DNA from: Lachnospiraceae bacterium
Lineage (GTDB): Bacteria > Bacillota > Clostridia > Lachnospirales > Lachnospiraceae
NCBI GenBank assembly: GCA_017634175.1
Contig: JAGBNY010000056.1
Location: 1-37,865, forward strand
Length of the DNA stretch: 37,865 bases
Reading direction: 5' to 3'
A model generated the notes under the pieces. It searched no databases. It was not told where the DNA came from and saw only the letters and a list, made by a program, of their open reading frames with translations. Every line of letters begins with the position of its first letter. Position 1 is the first letter of the stretch. Shown here one piece after another: positions 22,076 through 30,410 of this stretch. Both the position numbers and the translations under genes were made by a program.

Positions 22076-23833
22076 ATGGTGCAGTCTAGGACTAATACAT
22101 GCAATGATTTGAGAATAGGGGACGCTGGAAAGAGCGTCACGCTTTGTGGGTGGTATGAGAACATAAGAAAGGTCAGCAAGAACCTAGCCTTTTTGATTCT
22201 AAGAGATTTTTATGGGACTACTCAGATAGTTATTGAAGATGAGAAAATGATGGCGATCATAGATGATCTGAATCGAGAGTCCACAATCAGGGTTACAGGA
22301 ATCGTCAGAGAGAGATCCTCCAAGAATATGGAGCTTCCCACCGGCGAGATCGAGGTGGCTCCAACGGATATAGAAGTTTTGGGCAGGTGCCGATACAATG
22401 AGCTGCCTTTTGAAGTGACCAGGTCAAAGGACTTTGATGAGAATACCAGGCTGACCTATCGCTTCCTGGATCTCAGGAATCCAGAAGTCAAGTCCAAGAT
22501 AGTGCTTAGAAGCCAGATCATAAGCGATATCAGAAAAGCCATGACTGATGAGGGCTTCCTGGAGATCACTACTCCCATACTTACCTGCTCGTCCCCAGAG
22601 GGGGCAAGGGACTATTTGGTCCCTTCCCGCCTGCATCCGGGGGAATTCTATGCCCTGCCGCAGGCCCCGCAGCAATTCAAGCAGATACTCATGGCTTCCG
22701 GCTTCGACAGGTATTTCCAAATTGCCCCTTGCTTCAGGGACGAGGACGCGAGGGCGGATAGATCCCCGGGAGAGTTCTATCAATTGGATATGGAAATGTC
22801 TTTTGCGACTTCTGAGGACGTGTTTTCGGTGATAGAGACCGTGCTTCCGCCAATATTTGAGAAATATGGGGTCTATAAGACCGCAGGAAAGCCGCCTTTT
22901 AGGAGAATCAGCTATTTTGATGCCTTAGAGACCTACGGAACGGATAAGCCCGATTTGAGGATTGACCTCGTGAGCCAGGACGTGACAGAGGAACTGAAGG
23001 GCTGCGGCTTCGGACCCTTTGACGGCGCAGACACCATAAAAGCAATCCGTGTAAGCTCCTTCAATGCCTCCAGGAAGGTCATAGACAAGCTCCTTCAGGA
23101 TGCGGAGGTCATATCTGGATTCAAGGGCTATTGGTTCAGGATAGGGGAAGATGGTCAGGCAGTGGGTGGCATTTCCAAATTCCTTGCGGAGAGAAAGGAC
23201 AGCTTGGTCAGCAAACTGGACTTGAAGCAGGGGGATTTTGTGGCCCTGACTGTAGGGAAAAGAAACGAAGCTCAAAAAGCTGCGGGAGTCCTTATAAAGA
23301 TTCTCGGAGCGAATGCTGAGGGGCATATGGATAGCTCCAGATATGAATTCTGCTGGATCGTGGACTTTCCGATGTATGAGATTGGAGAAGAGTCCGGAGA
23401 ATTGGAGTTTTGCCACAATCCTTTCTCGATGCCGAAGGGCGGGGCAGCAGCCTTGGACGTAGAGGATCCGCTTACTATAATGGCCGATCAATACGACTTA
23501 GTCTGCAATGGAGTGGAGCTCTCGAGCGGGGCCGTCCGAAATCATGACCCGGAGATCATGATCAAAGCCTTTGAGAAGGTGGGCTTAGGGGAGGAGGATG
23601 TCAAGAAAAAATTCCCCGCAATGTACAATGCCTTTTGCTATGGGGCTCCCCCTCATGCCGGAATTGCTCCTGGAATCGACAGGATGGTAATGCTCATAGC
23701 TGGAGAAAGCTCCATAAGGGAAGTTATTCCATTCCCAATGAATAAGAATGCACAGGACCTCATGATGGGGTCTCCTTCCAGGGTCGAGGAAAAGCAGCTC
23801 TCAGATGTCCATATCAAGGTAGTAGAGCCATAA
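22076..23833 (+). CDS. aspS: Aspartyl-tRNA synthetase
   Basis: This 585-residue class II synthetase of the bacterial type carries an N-terminal OB-fold anticodon domain (residues 1-105, VTLCGWYENIRKVSKNLAFL). The catalytic core follows: flipping-loop region SSPEGARDYLVPSR, QAPQQFKQILM, motif 2 FRDEDARADRSPGEFYQLDM. The GAD insertion domain lies at about 285-420, and motif 3 PPHAGIAPGIDRMVMLI is near the C-terminus. Whether it also charges tRNA-Asn cannot be decided from the sequence alone. CGGAGAGAG lies upstream of the ATG at a normal distance. It is 39 bases from hisS; the pair hisS-aspS is typical of Firmicutes and both probably belong to the rel transcript. Confidence 0.97.
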   Translation: MVQSRTNTCNDLRIGDAGKSVTLCGWYENIRKVSKNLAFLILRDFYGTTQIVIEDEKMMAIIDDLNRESTIRVTGIVRERSSKNMELPTGEIEVAPTDIEVLGRCRYNELPFEVTRSKDFDENTRLTYRFLDLRNPEVKSKIVLRSQIISDIRKAMTDEGFLEITTPILTCSSPEGARDYLVPSRLHPGEFYALPQAPQQFKQILMASGFDRYFQIAPCFRDEDARADRSPGEFYQLDMEMSFATSEDVFSVIETVLPPIFEKYGVYKTAGKPPFRRISYFDALETYGTDKPDLRIDLVSQDVTEELKGCGFGPFDGADTIKAIRVSSFNASRKVIDKLLQDAEVISGFKGYWFRIGEDGQAVGGISKFLAERKDSLVSKLDLKQGDFVALTVGKRNEAQKAAGVLIKILGANAEGHMDSSRYEFCWIVDFPMYEIGEESGELEFCHNPFSMPKGGAAALDVEDPLTIMADQYDLVCNGVELSSGAVRNHDPEIMIKAFEKVGLGEEDVKKKFPAMYNAFCYGAPPHAGIAPGIDRMVMLIAGESSIREVIPFPMNKNAQDLMMGSPSRVEEKQLSDVHIKVVEP

Positions 23834-23838
23834 GACCC

Positions 23839-24189
23839 ATGGAAAATACAGTCATTGAGAGTTCTTCTCTCTATAAATTTGAGCATTATAAATATGGCGA
23901 ACCTTTCTTTGGGTCTTTTAAAGGGATGAGGTATAGGCTTGCGAGAGAGCCGCTGGTCAATGTCATATTTAAGAAAGAGATAGAGGATGATCCTGTTTTT
24001 TTAGCTGAAGTCTGGCCAGAACCGTTTTCGTATGACAATACGGACTCAGAAAAGATTAAGTCTAAGCGCTTTCCGTTCACGGAAGAGGGCTTTGAGGCAG
24101 CGGCGAAGTGGCTGAATTCGGCTTACGGAGATTATGCCGATGAATGGGACAAAGCCTTGAAGAATGGCATTATGAGTAGTGCGGATTAG
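23839..24189 (+). CDS. Conserved hypothetical protein, 116 residues
   Basis: I do not recognise a domain. The protein is soluble and acidic with many aromatic residues: FEHYKYGEPFFGSFKGMRYR in the first third, EVWPEPFSYDNTDSEKIKSK in the middle and GFEAAAKWLNSAYGDYADEW near the end. It has no signal peptide or membrane segment. Similar short proteins with the GSFKGMRYR and WPEPFS patterns occur, from memory, in Lachnospiraceae genomes without assigned function. The ATG is 5 bases after the aspS stop, and prfC starts 19 bases after its end, so it is embedded in a translation-related gene run. The coding frame agrees with its neighbours in base use. Confidence 0.75.
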   Translation: MENTVIESSSLYKFEHYKYGEPFFGSFKGMRYRLAREPLVNVIFKKEIEDDPVFLAEVWPEPFSYDNTDSEKIKSKRFPFTEEGFEAAAKWLNSAYGDYADEWDKALKNGIMSSAD

Positions 24190-24208
24190 GAAAGGATATT
24201 GAAGAGAA

Positions 24209-25798
24209 TTGAGCATTGAAAAGGAAATACAAAAACGCCGCACTTTTGCGATTATTTCTCATCCCGATGCAGGGAAGACTACGCTTACAGAGAAATTCCT
24301 GCTATATGGGGGTCAGATCAACCTGGCTGGTTCGGTAAAGGGAAAGGCTACTGCGAGGCACGCCGTGTCCGATTGGATGCAGATAGAGAAGGAGAGGGGT
24401 ATTTCAGTGACTTCCTCCGTACTTCAATTCGAGTATGGCGGATTTTGCATAAATATCCTGGATACTCCAGGGCATCAGGATTTCTCAGAGGACACTTACA
24501 GGACTTTGATGGCGGCAGACTCCGCGGTCATGGTGATTGACGGCGCCAGGGGCGTTGAGCCGCAGACTAGAAAGCTTTTTAAGGTATGCGGCAGGCAGGG
24601 GATCCCTATTTTTACCTTTATAAATAAATTGGACAGGGATGCGAGAGATACCTTTGAGCTCCTGGATGAGATTGAGCAGGAGCTTGGCATAAGAACTTGT
24701 CCCATAAATTGGCCAATTGGCTCTGGGAAGTCCTTTAAAGGGGTCTACGATAGGGAGACTAAAGAGATAGTTGAGTTCCGAGATACAATGAAAGGGACTA
24801 AAGAGGGAGAAGAAACACGCATTTCCATCGAAGATGAGGAAGCCGCCAAAGAGCAGATAGGGGAAGAAGCCTATGCCTTATTGAATGATGAGATCGAGCT
24901 CCTGGATGGAGCCTCGGACGAATTCGATCAAGAGAAGGTGGATCATGGGAAGCTCTCCCCGGTATTCTTTGGTTCCGCGCTCACAAATTTTGGCGTAGAG
25001 ATATTTTTGAAGCATTTCTTGAAAATGACCGCTCCGCCGCTTCCGCGAAAGGCAGATATTGGGATTATCGATCCTGTGAAGTCCGGCTTTTCGGCGTTTG
25101 TATTCAAGATTCAGGCGAACATGAATAAGGCGCACCGTGACAGGATTGCCTTCATGAGGATATGCTCAGGGAAATTCGAGGCAGGGATGACAGTATACCA
25201 TGTCCAGGAGGGAAAGGACGTGCGCCTTATCCAGCCTCAGCAGATGATGGCGGATGAGCGCCATGTGGTGGATCAGGCCTATGCGGGGGACATAATCGGG
25301 GTTTTTGACCCCGGAGTATATGCTATCGGAGACACGATTTGCGCAAGCGGATCTAATTTCAGATATGCTGGGATTCCGACCTTCGCTCCCGAGCACTTCG
25401 CCAGGGTCCGTCAGGCTGATACTATGAAGCGCAAGCAGTTTGTAAAGGGCATAACTCAAATCGCGCAGGAGGGAGCGATCCAGATCTTCCAGGAAGAGAA
25501 TTATGGGATGGAGGAGATAATAGTCGGGGTCGTTGGCGTCCTGCAATTTGAGGTATTGGAATATCGTCTGAATAATGAATACAACGTTGAGATTGCCTTA
25601 GAGAAGCTGCCCTATGAACATATCCGCTGGATCAAGGAATGTGGCACGGAAATTGAGTCCATAAAAGGGACTTCTGACATGAAGCGGCTAAAGGATATGA
25701 AGGGCAGGCCGCTGCTTCTCTTTGTAAATGCTTGGAGCATAGGCATGACATTAGACCGAAACCCGGGTCTTGTGCTTGAGGAATTCAGTGAGAATTAA
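24209..25798 (+). CDS. prfC: Peptide chain release factor 3
   Basis: This 529-residue translational GTPase removes RF1/RF2 from the ribosome after termination. The G motifs are complete: SHPDAGKTTLTEKFLLYGGQ (G1), ERGISVTSS (G2), LDTPGHQDFSEDTYRTLMAA (G3), NKLDRDARD (G4) and a G5 region in FFGSALTNFGVE. The order of domains and length match E. coli RF3 (529), and QVVQFEVLEYRL-type sequence (GVLQFEVLEYRLNNEYNVEI) is typical for RF3 rather than EF-G. The start is TTG at 24209, because the sequence SIEKEIQKRRTFAIISHPDA is the normal RF3 N-terminus; the purine-rich AGGAAAGG upstream can serve as ribosome-binding site. The end overlaps the following lipoprotein gene by 11 bases. Confidence 0.97.
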   Translation: MSIEKEIQKRRTFAIISHPDAGKTTLTEKFLLYGGQINLAGSVKGKATARHAVSDWMQIEKERGISVTSSVLQFEYGGFCINILDTPGHQDFSEDTYRTLMAADSAVMVIDGARGVEPQTRKLFKVCGRQGIPIFTFINKLDRDARDTFELLDEIEQELGIRTCPINWPIGSGKSFKGVYDRETKEIVEFRDTMKGTKEGEETRISIEDEEAAKEQIGEEAYALLNDEIELLDGASDEFDQEKVDHGKLSPVFFGSALTNFGVEIFLKHFLKMTAPPLPRKADIGIIDPVKSGFSAFVFKIQANMNKAHRDRIAFMRICSGKFEAGMTVYHVQEGKDVRLIQPQQMMADERHVVDQAYAGDIIGVFDPGVYAIGDTICASGSNFRYAGIPTFAPEHFARVRQADTMKRKQFVKGITQIAQEGAIQIFQEENYGMEEIIVGVVGVLQFEVLEYRLNNEYNVEIALEKLPYEHIRWIKECGTEIESIKGTSDMKRLKDMKGRPLLLFVNAWSIGMTLDRNPGLVLEEFSEN

Positions 25799-27110
25799 AT
25801 TTTTCTGCCTGATATCAATAGCTTTGCTATTTATCTTGATCTGCTGCTCTATGCTGGGCGGGTGCTCTGTACAGGGTATTGCCGATTCTATGGCGACTTT
25901 CGTCTATGAACATCTCCCAAAGGACCTGGAGAGGGAAATTGCGAGTGTTCCAGCGGGAGTCACAAAGGATCTCACGGAAGAGGTCCTTTCCTATGAATTT
26001 GAGGGTGTACCTTGGGAAAATGAGGAATATATCGTAGAGTCCCAGGATTTGGAGGATATTGTAATACCTCCGGAAGAGCAGGAAATGTCCGAGGAAGAGA
26101 GCTCCCTCACGAGCTTGATGGAGGACGAGAAGAATTATTGCTATTCCCTATTGGAAGTGTCCGATAAAAGGGTATATATTCAAATATTCAATTCTCTCCT
26201 GCAAATGGGACAGGATACCGTGCTTTCCAGTACGGATACAGCTCAGATTGAGAAATGCTTCAATTTCTGCATGATGGATCACCCTGAGCTCTTTTTCGTG
26301 GATGGTTACAGGACTAAGCTCACGACGAGCGGGGGGATACCGATCAGGCTTGAATTCACGGGCAGGTTCACTTGCACGGCAGAGGAACGAAAAGAAAAGC
26401 AGGACGAAATAGATGAGTATGTCTCAGCCTGTCTTTCTGAAGCCCCTAAGACTGATGATTATGCAAAGGTCAAGTATATTTTTGATTATTTGATAGATAA
26501 GACGGATTATGACCTTGAGGCTCCGGATAATCAGAATATCAGCTCCGTATTCATCACAAGGAAGAGCGTTTGCCAGGGCTATTCCATGGCCACGAAGTAT
26601 CTCTTGGATAAGCTCGGGGTCTTTTGTACGGTAGTCTATGGAGAGGCTGAGGGTGTGAGCCATGCCTGGAATCTGGTCAGGATGAATGGCACGTACTGTT
26701 ATGTGGACACTACTTGGGGAGATGCCTCGTATAAGAGTTCGGATACGGGTGAAGTAAGGGACAATACGAACTATAATTATCTGGGATGTAACGAAGAAAT
26801 ATTGAAGCGCACGCACAAGATCGATTCGCCGGCCGCCCTTCCAGAGTGTACCGCTCTTACGGAATACTTTTTCGTTAAGGAGGGTCTTTATTTTGAAAGC
26901 CCTGATATGGAGAGGCTTAAGAAATTATTCGGGGAGAAGAGGCAGCAGGGGGCAGAATTTTTCACGATTCGATGTGCAAATGACCAGGTTTATGATACCT
27001 TCGATCTCGAGTTATTTGAAAAACAGGGCATCTTCTCCCTCTTAGGGAATGAGCTGCATGCGAATTTCATTCGGGACCGGGAAGAAGATTCGATTACTTT
27101 TTTCATATGA
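25788..27110 (+). CDS. Lipoprotein with transglutaminase-like (papain-fold) domain
   Basis: This protein of about 440 residues starts at GTG 25788 with GAGGAA just upstream; the TTG at 25770 would add a non-hydrophobic start. The N-terminus MRIKFFCLISIALLFILICC leads to the lipobox LGGCS, so it should be lipidated and held on the outside of the membrane. The C-terminal half holds a transglutaminase-like fold with the catalytic triad visible as Cys in KSVCQGYSMATKYLLDKLG, His in GVSHAWNLV and Asp in CYVDTTWGD. Such proteins in Lachnospiraceae are thought to act as proteases or cross-linking enzymes at the cell surface; the substrate is unknown. The gene overlaps prfC, so it shares its transcript. 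Confidence 0.88.
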   Translation: MRIKFFCLISIALLFILICCSMLGGCSVQGIADSMATFVYEHLPKDLEREIASVPAGVTKDLTEEVLSYEFEGVPWENEEYIVESQDLEDIVIPPEEQEMSEEESSLTSLMEDEKNYCYSLLEVSDKRVYIQIFNSLLQMGQDTVLSSTDTAQIEKCFNFCMMDHPELFFVDGYRTKLTTSGGIPIRLEFTGRFTCTAEERKEKQDEIDEYVSACLSEAPKTDDYAKVKYIFDYLIDKTDYDLEAPDNQNISSVFITRKSVCQGYSMATKYLLDKLGVFCTVVYGEAEGVSHAWNLVRMNGTYCYVDTTWGDASYKSSDTGEVRDNTNYNYLGCNEEILKRTHKIDSPAALPECTALTEYFFVKEGLYFESPDMERLKKLFGEKRQQGAEFFTIRCANDQVYDTFDLELFEKQGIFSLLGNELHANFIRDREEDSITFFI

Positions 27111-27131
27111 GGTAACGATAGTTACCATATG
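27104..27131 (+). repeat. Hairpin at the stop of the lipoprotein gene
   Basis: GGTAAC (27111-27116), loop GATA, GTTACC (27121-27126) is perfect and is extended by CATAT (27104-27108) with ATATG (27127-27131) across a two-base bulge. The stop codon is inside the structure. No T-run follows. Confidence 0.5.
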
Positions 27132-27172
27132 AGTCTATGATATTTTAGAAGCTGCAGGGGGGATGTGCTGAT

Positions 27173-27568
27173 ATGGCAAATGAAGACCTTAATGAAAAAG
27201 AGACAGAAGTCACCATTGAGTCCGGTGTAACGGGCGAGGTGAAGATTGCCGATGACGTCGTGGCTGTGATTGCGGCTCTTGCGGCCCAGGAGGTCGAGGG
27301 AGTCGGAGACATGGCCGGGGGCATTGGGAAGACCATCATGGCATATGTTGGCATGAAGAAGGCGGACAAGGGAGTCCATGTGGATGTTTCGGATGGGGTG
27401 GTAAGAACGGACATCTCGATTACAGTAAAATATGGATACAGCATCCCGACTGTGAGCCGACAGGTGCAGGAGAAGGTAAAGGGAGCGATAGAGAATATGA
27501 CGGGACTCCGAGTCGCGGATGTTAACATTCGCGTGGCAGGGGTAATTACGGGAGAAAAAGCAGAATAA
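27173..27568 (+). CDS. Asp23/Gls24 family envelope stress protein
   Basis: This 131-residue protein belongs to the Asp23/Gls24 (DUF322) family. The family core is visible: VKIADDVVAVIAALAAQEVE, then GVGDMAGG, VHVDVSDGVVRTDISITVKY, and GAIENMTGLRVADVNIRVAG at the end. Members are small, abundant alkaline- or envelope-stress proteins; in staphylococci Asp23 lies under the membrane. It has no membrane segment of its own. A run of G (around 27157-27162) provides the ribosome-binding site. The gene is 13 bases from nusB, the common asp23-nusB order of Clostridia, and is probably the first gene of the nusB-recN segment. Confidence 0.95.
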   Translation: MANEDLNEKETEVTIESGVTGEVKIADDVVAVIAALAAQEVEGVGDMAGGIGKTIMAYVGMKKADKGVHVDVSDGVVRTDISITVKYGYSIPTVSRQVQEKVKGAIENMTGLRVADVNIRVAGVITGEKAE

Positions 27569-27581
27569 GTGAAATAAGCGG

Positions 27582-28007
27582 ATGAAAAGGACCATATTAA
27601 GGGAACATATCTTTAAGTTGATTTTTATGTCGGGCAGCTACGATGAGTCGGAGATGCCCGATAAGGTAGACCTATATTTGGAGCTTTTGGAAGAAAAAGC
27701 CGATAAAAAGGGGGCTAACTACATCAGGGTTAAGACTGCCAAGATCTTGGAGAAGCGGGACGAGATAGACAGGCAGATAAATGAGCAGTCAGAGGGCTGG
27801 AATACGGACAGGATGGGCAGGTGCGAGCTTGCAATACTGCGCCTTGCCGTATATGAGGTCTTATATGATGATGACATACCTTCCAGCGTTGCGATAAATG
27901 AGGCAGTTGAGCTGGCTAAGAGGTACGGCAGCGCGAATGCGGGGTCCTTCGTTAATGGGGTCCTTGCAAAGTTCGCAAAAATAGCAGAAGAAAAGAGCCA
28001 TGAATAG
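27582..28007 (+). CDS. nusB: Transcription antitermination factor NusB
   Basis: This 141-residue all-helical protein pairs with NusE (S10) to bind boxA in rRNA leaders and prevent early termination. The family's REHIFKLIFM start, GWNTDRMGRCELAILRLAVY and PSSVAINEAVELAKRYGSAN-type end (then AGSFVNGVLAKF) are all present and full-length. The ATG at 27582 is preceded by AAGCGG. Its end overlaps xseA by eight bases (the xseA ATG lies inside the last NusB codons), which points to coupled translation. The position between asp23 and xseA matches many Firmicutes genomes. Confidence 0.97.
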   Translation: MKRTILREHIFKLIFMSGSYDESEMPDKVDLYLELLEEKADKKGANYIRVKTAKILEKRDEIDRQINEQSEGWNTDRMGRCELAILRLAVYEVLYDDDIPSSVAINEAVELAKRYGSANAGSFVNGVLAKFAKIAEEKSHE

Positions 28008-29268
28008 GGCTTATACGGTTAGTCAAGTAAATAATTATATACGGGGCCTTATTGACGATGATTTGATCTTGCAGTCCATCACCGTTAAGGGCGAGCTTTC
28101 CAATGTCAAATACCATTCTTCGGGACATATTTATTTTTCCCTGAAGGATGCCGCTTCATCTCTGCTTTGCGTCATGTTTGCAGCAGACGCATATGCCTTG
28201 AATTTCCGTCTGGAGAATGGCCTTCAGGTGCAGGCAGATGGCAGCATTGGGGTCTATGAAAGGGATGGCAAGTATCAGCTCTACGTAAAGAAAGTCAAGC
28301 TGGAGGGCTCCGGCGCCCTATATGAGGAATACGAGAAATTGCGGCATGAACTCTTGGAAATGGGTCTGTTCGATCCTATGTACAAGAGACCCATTCCAAG
28401 ATACGCAAAGACCATCGGCGTCGTGACAGCCCCGACTGGAGCCGCAATAAGGGACATCATAAATATCGCGAAAAGGCGAAATCCTTATATAAAAATCGTG
28501 CTCTACCCCGCAAAGGTGCAGGGCGAGGGGGCAAAGGAATCAATCTGTCAAGGGATCCGCGCGCTGAACGTGCATGGCGGCATAGATACGATAATTATCG
28601 GAAGGGGCGGCGGCTCAATCGAGGACCTTTGGGCGTTCAATGAGAGATGCGTGGCAGAGGCAATTTTTGATTCTGATATACCTATAATATCCGGCACCGG
28701 CCATGAAACGGACACGACGATTGCTGACTGGGTGGCGGATCTAAGGGCTCCGACTCCTTCAGCGGCGGCCGAATTGGCCGTTTTTGATTATGAGCAATTT
28801 TGCGATGATCTGAATGGGTATGAGACCGACCTTCGAGACTTTATGCTGGATTATATAGAGGCTCTTAGGGGAAGGCTCAGGGAGCAGGAACTAAAAGTCA
28901 AGAGTTTCAGTCCGAATAATAGGCTCATAAACATGAAGGATAGGCTCTTGAATCTTAAAGGCACAATGAATAGGCTTATGAAGCATAGGGTGGTGCTTTT
29001 AAGGAACAGGGAACAGGCCCTGGAAGAGTCGATAAGGAAGTCAATGAGGATCAAGCTCAGGGACAGCAGGTTCAGGCTCATGTCCATTGAGGGCAAACTA
29101 AGCAGCCTGTCCCCGGATGGGCTCATGGCAAGGGGGTTCTCTTTTACGGAGTCCGTGGATGGGAGGGCAATAAGGTCCATTCATGACATATCGAAGGATG
29201 ACCTTGTAAATATATACTTGAGGGACGGGAAGATTAATGCCGAAGTCAAAGAAATCATCGGAAAATGA
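28000..29268 (+). CDS. xseA: Exodeoxyribonuclease VII large subunit
   Basis: This 422-residue catalytic subunit of ExoVII degrades single-stranded DNA from both ends. The N-terminal OB-fold is seen as the start VSQVNNYIRGLIDDD and GELSNVKYHSSGHIYFSLKD. The central nuclease domain has IGVVTAPTGAAIRDIINIAK, IIGRGGGSIEDLWAFNE and SGTGHETDTTIADWVADLRA followed by PTPSAAAELA. The C-terminal part is a long coiled coil that binds XseB subunits. Length is typical. Its start overlaps nusB and its end overlaps xseB by 32 bases, so the two subunits are made from coupled frames. Confidence 0.97.
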   Translation: MNRAYTVSQVNNYIRGLIDDDLILQSITVKGELSNVKYHSSGHIYFSLKDAASSLLCVMFAADAYALNFRLENGLQVQADGSIGVYERDGKYQLYVKKVKLEGSGALYEEYEKLRHELLEMGLFDPMYKRPIPRYAKTIGVVTAPTGAAIRDIINIAKRRNPYIKIVLYPAKVQGEGAKESICQGIRALNVHGGIDTIIIGRGGGSIEDLWAFNERCVAEAIFDSDIPIISGTGHETDTTIADWVADLRAPTPSAAAELAVFDYEQFCDDLNGYETDLRDFMLDYIEALRGRLREQELKVKSFSPNNRLINMKDRLLNLKGTMNRLMKHRVVLLRNREQALEESIRKSMRIKLRDSRFRLMSIEGKLSSLSPDGLMARGFSFTESVDGRAIRSIHDISKDDLVNIYLRDGKINAEVKEIIGK

Positions 29269-29497
29269 AGAGACAGAGATCGAAGCGCTTTCGATAGAAG
29301 AGAGCTTTGAGTACCTGGAAAAGGCTGTCGATATGCTGGAAAATGGCTCCCTTTCTCTGGAAGAGTCATTTAAGGTATATCAGGCTGCGATGAAGGTAGT
29401 CAAGAATTGCGGTAATCAGATTGATGAGACAGAGAAGAAGGTCATGCTGATTTCAGGCGAGGGAGAGGAAATGGAGGCACTGGATGAAGAATTTTGA
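29237..29497 (+). CDS. xseB: Exodeoxyribonuclease VII small subunit
   Basis: This 86-residue helical protein contains the XseB signature SIEESFEYLEKAVDMLENGS followed by LSLEESFKVYQAAM, preceded by a charged N-terminal extension. Several copies wrap the coiled coil of XseA and are needed for activity. GGGAAG lies directly upstream of the ATG. It overlaps xseA at its 5' end and ispA at its 3' end, where the ispA ATG lies within the last codons. The arrangement xseA-xseB-ispA-dxs is conserved widely in bacteria. Confidence 0.95.
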   Translation: MPKSKKSSENEETEIEALSIEESFEYLEKAVDMLENGSLSLEESFKVYQAAMKVVKNCGNQIDETEKKVMLISGEGEEMEALDEEF

Positions 29498-30401
29498 TGA
29501 AAGCTTATCGGAAAAATCCAGCGAAGCCTGGAGAATAGTGTCATCATTTCTGCCGATAGATCAGGGGAGAATGGATAATGTGGTGGAAGCCATGAATTAT
29601 TCCGTGGAAGCAGGAGGAAAACGGCTTCGTCCGCTGCTCATGATGGAGTGCTACCGTGCCTTCAATGGAAGCGGAAAGGTCATAGAGCCCTTTATGGCCG
29701 CTATTGAGTTCATACATACGTACTCACTAATCCATGATGACCTCCCCCAGATGGATAATGACGAGATGAGGAGAGGGCAGCCAGCGACTCATGTAAAATT
29801 TGGGCCTGGAATGGCTACCTTAGCCGGAGACGGGCTTCTAAATTATGCCTTTGAGACCGCGCTAAGGGGCTATGACAGGGAATACTTAGGGGACGATTCT
29901 AAGGACTTGGTGACGGCTGCCATGAAGCTGCTCTTTTCTAAGTCGGGATTATCCGGGATGCTGGGCGGACAGGCCCTGGATGTCTATTCAGAGAAAAACG
30001 GGGTCTTACTTAATCAAGAGAATATAGACTATATTTATAAGAATAAGACCGCCGCTCTCTTTGAGGCAGCGGGAATGGTTGGAGCAATCTTGGCCGCGGC
30101 AGATGAATCACAGGTGAGTACCTTAAGAGACTCTTTGAGTGCGGTAGGATATGCCTTCCAGATTGCGGACGATATATTGGACATAGAGGGAGATGCCGTC
30201 AAATTGGGCAAGCCTATCGGAAGCGATGAGAAGAATGGGAAAAATACCTATGTGAGCCTGGTCGGCATTGAACAAAGCAAAAAGGACGTAGAGAAGTTGA
30301 CAAATGAGGCTATATCTGGCTTAGAGAAGCTGGATATTAAAGGTGATTCTAAGTCATTTTTAAGGGAACTATTCATGAATCTGATAGGCAGGGCATCCTA
30401 A
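29484..30401 (+). CDS. ispA: Polyprenyl synthetase (farnesyl diphosphate synthase type)
   Basis: This 305-residue protein is a trans-isoprenyl diphosphate synthase that condenses IPP with DMAPP/GPP. The first aspartate-rich motif is in LIHDDLPQMDNDEMRRGQPA and the second in QIADDILDIEGDA; the lysine/arginine site GGKRLRPLLMMECYR is upstream. A short-chain product such as FPP is likely from the size and the small residues before the first motif, but the exact chain length is inferred. The start overlaps xseB by 14 bases, and dxs follows after 9 bases, so precursor synthesis (DXS) and use are encoded together. Confidence 0.95.
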   Translation: MKNFDESLSEKSSEAWRIVSSFLPIDQGRMDNVVEAMNYSVEAGGKRLRPLLMMECYRAFNGSGKVIEPFMAAIEFIHTYSLIHDDLPQMDNDEMRRGQPATHVKFGPGMATLAGDGLLNYAFETALRGYDREYLGDDSKDLVTAAMKLLFSKSGLSGMLGGQALDVYSEKNGVLLNQENIDYIYKNKTAALFEAAGMVGAILAAADESQVSTLRDSLSAVGYAFQIADDILDIEGDAVKLGKPIGSDEKNGKNTYVSLVGIEQSKKDVEKLTNEAISGLEKLDIKGDSKSFLRELFMNLIGRAS

Positions 30402-30410
30402 AAAGGGCAG

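Noticed and set aside
20700..22090. T-box leaders for hisS or aspS
   Set aside because: The gaps before both genes are too short and no T-box sequence or antiterminator is visible.
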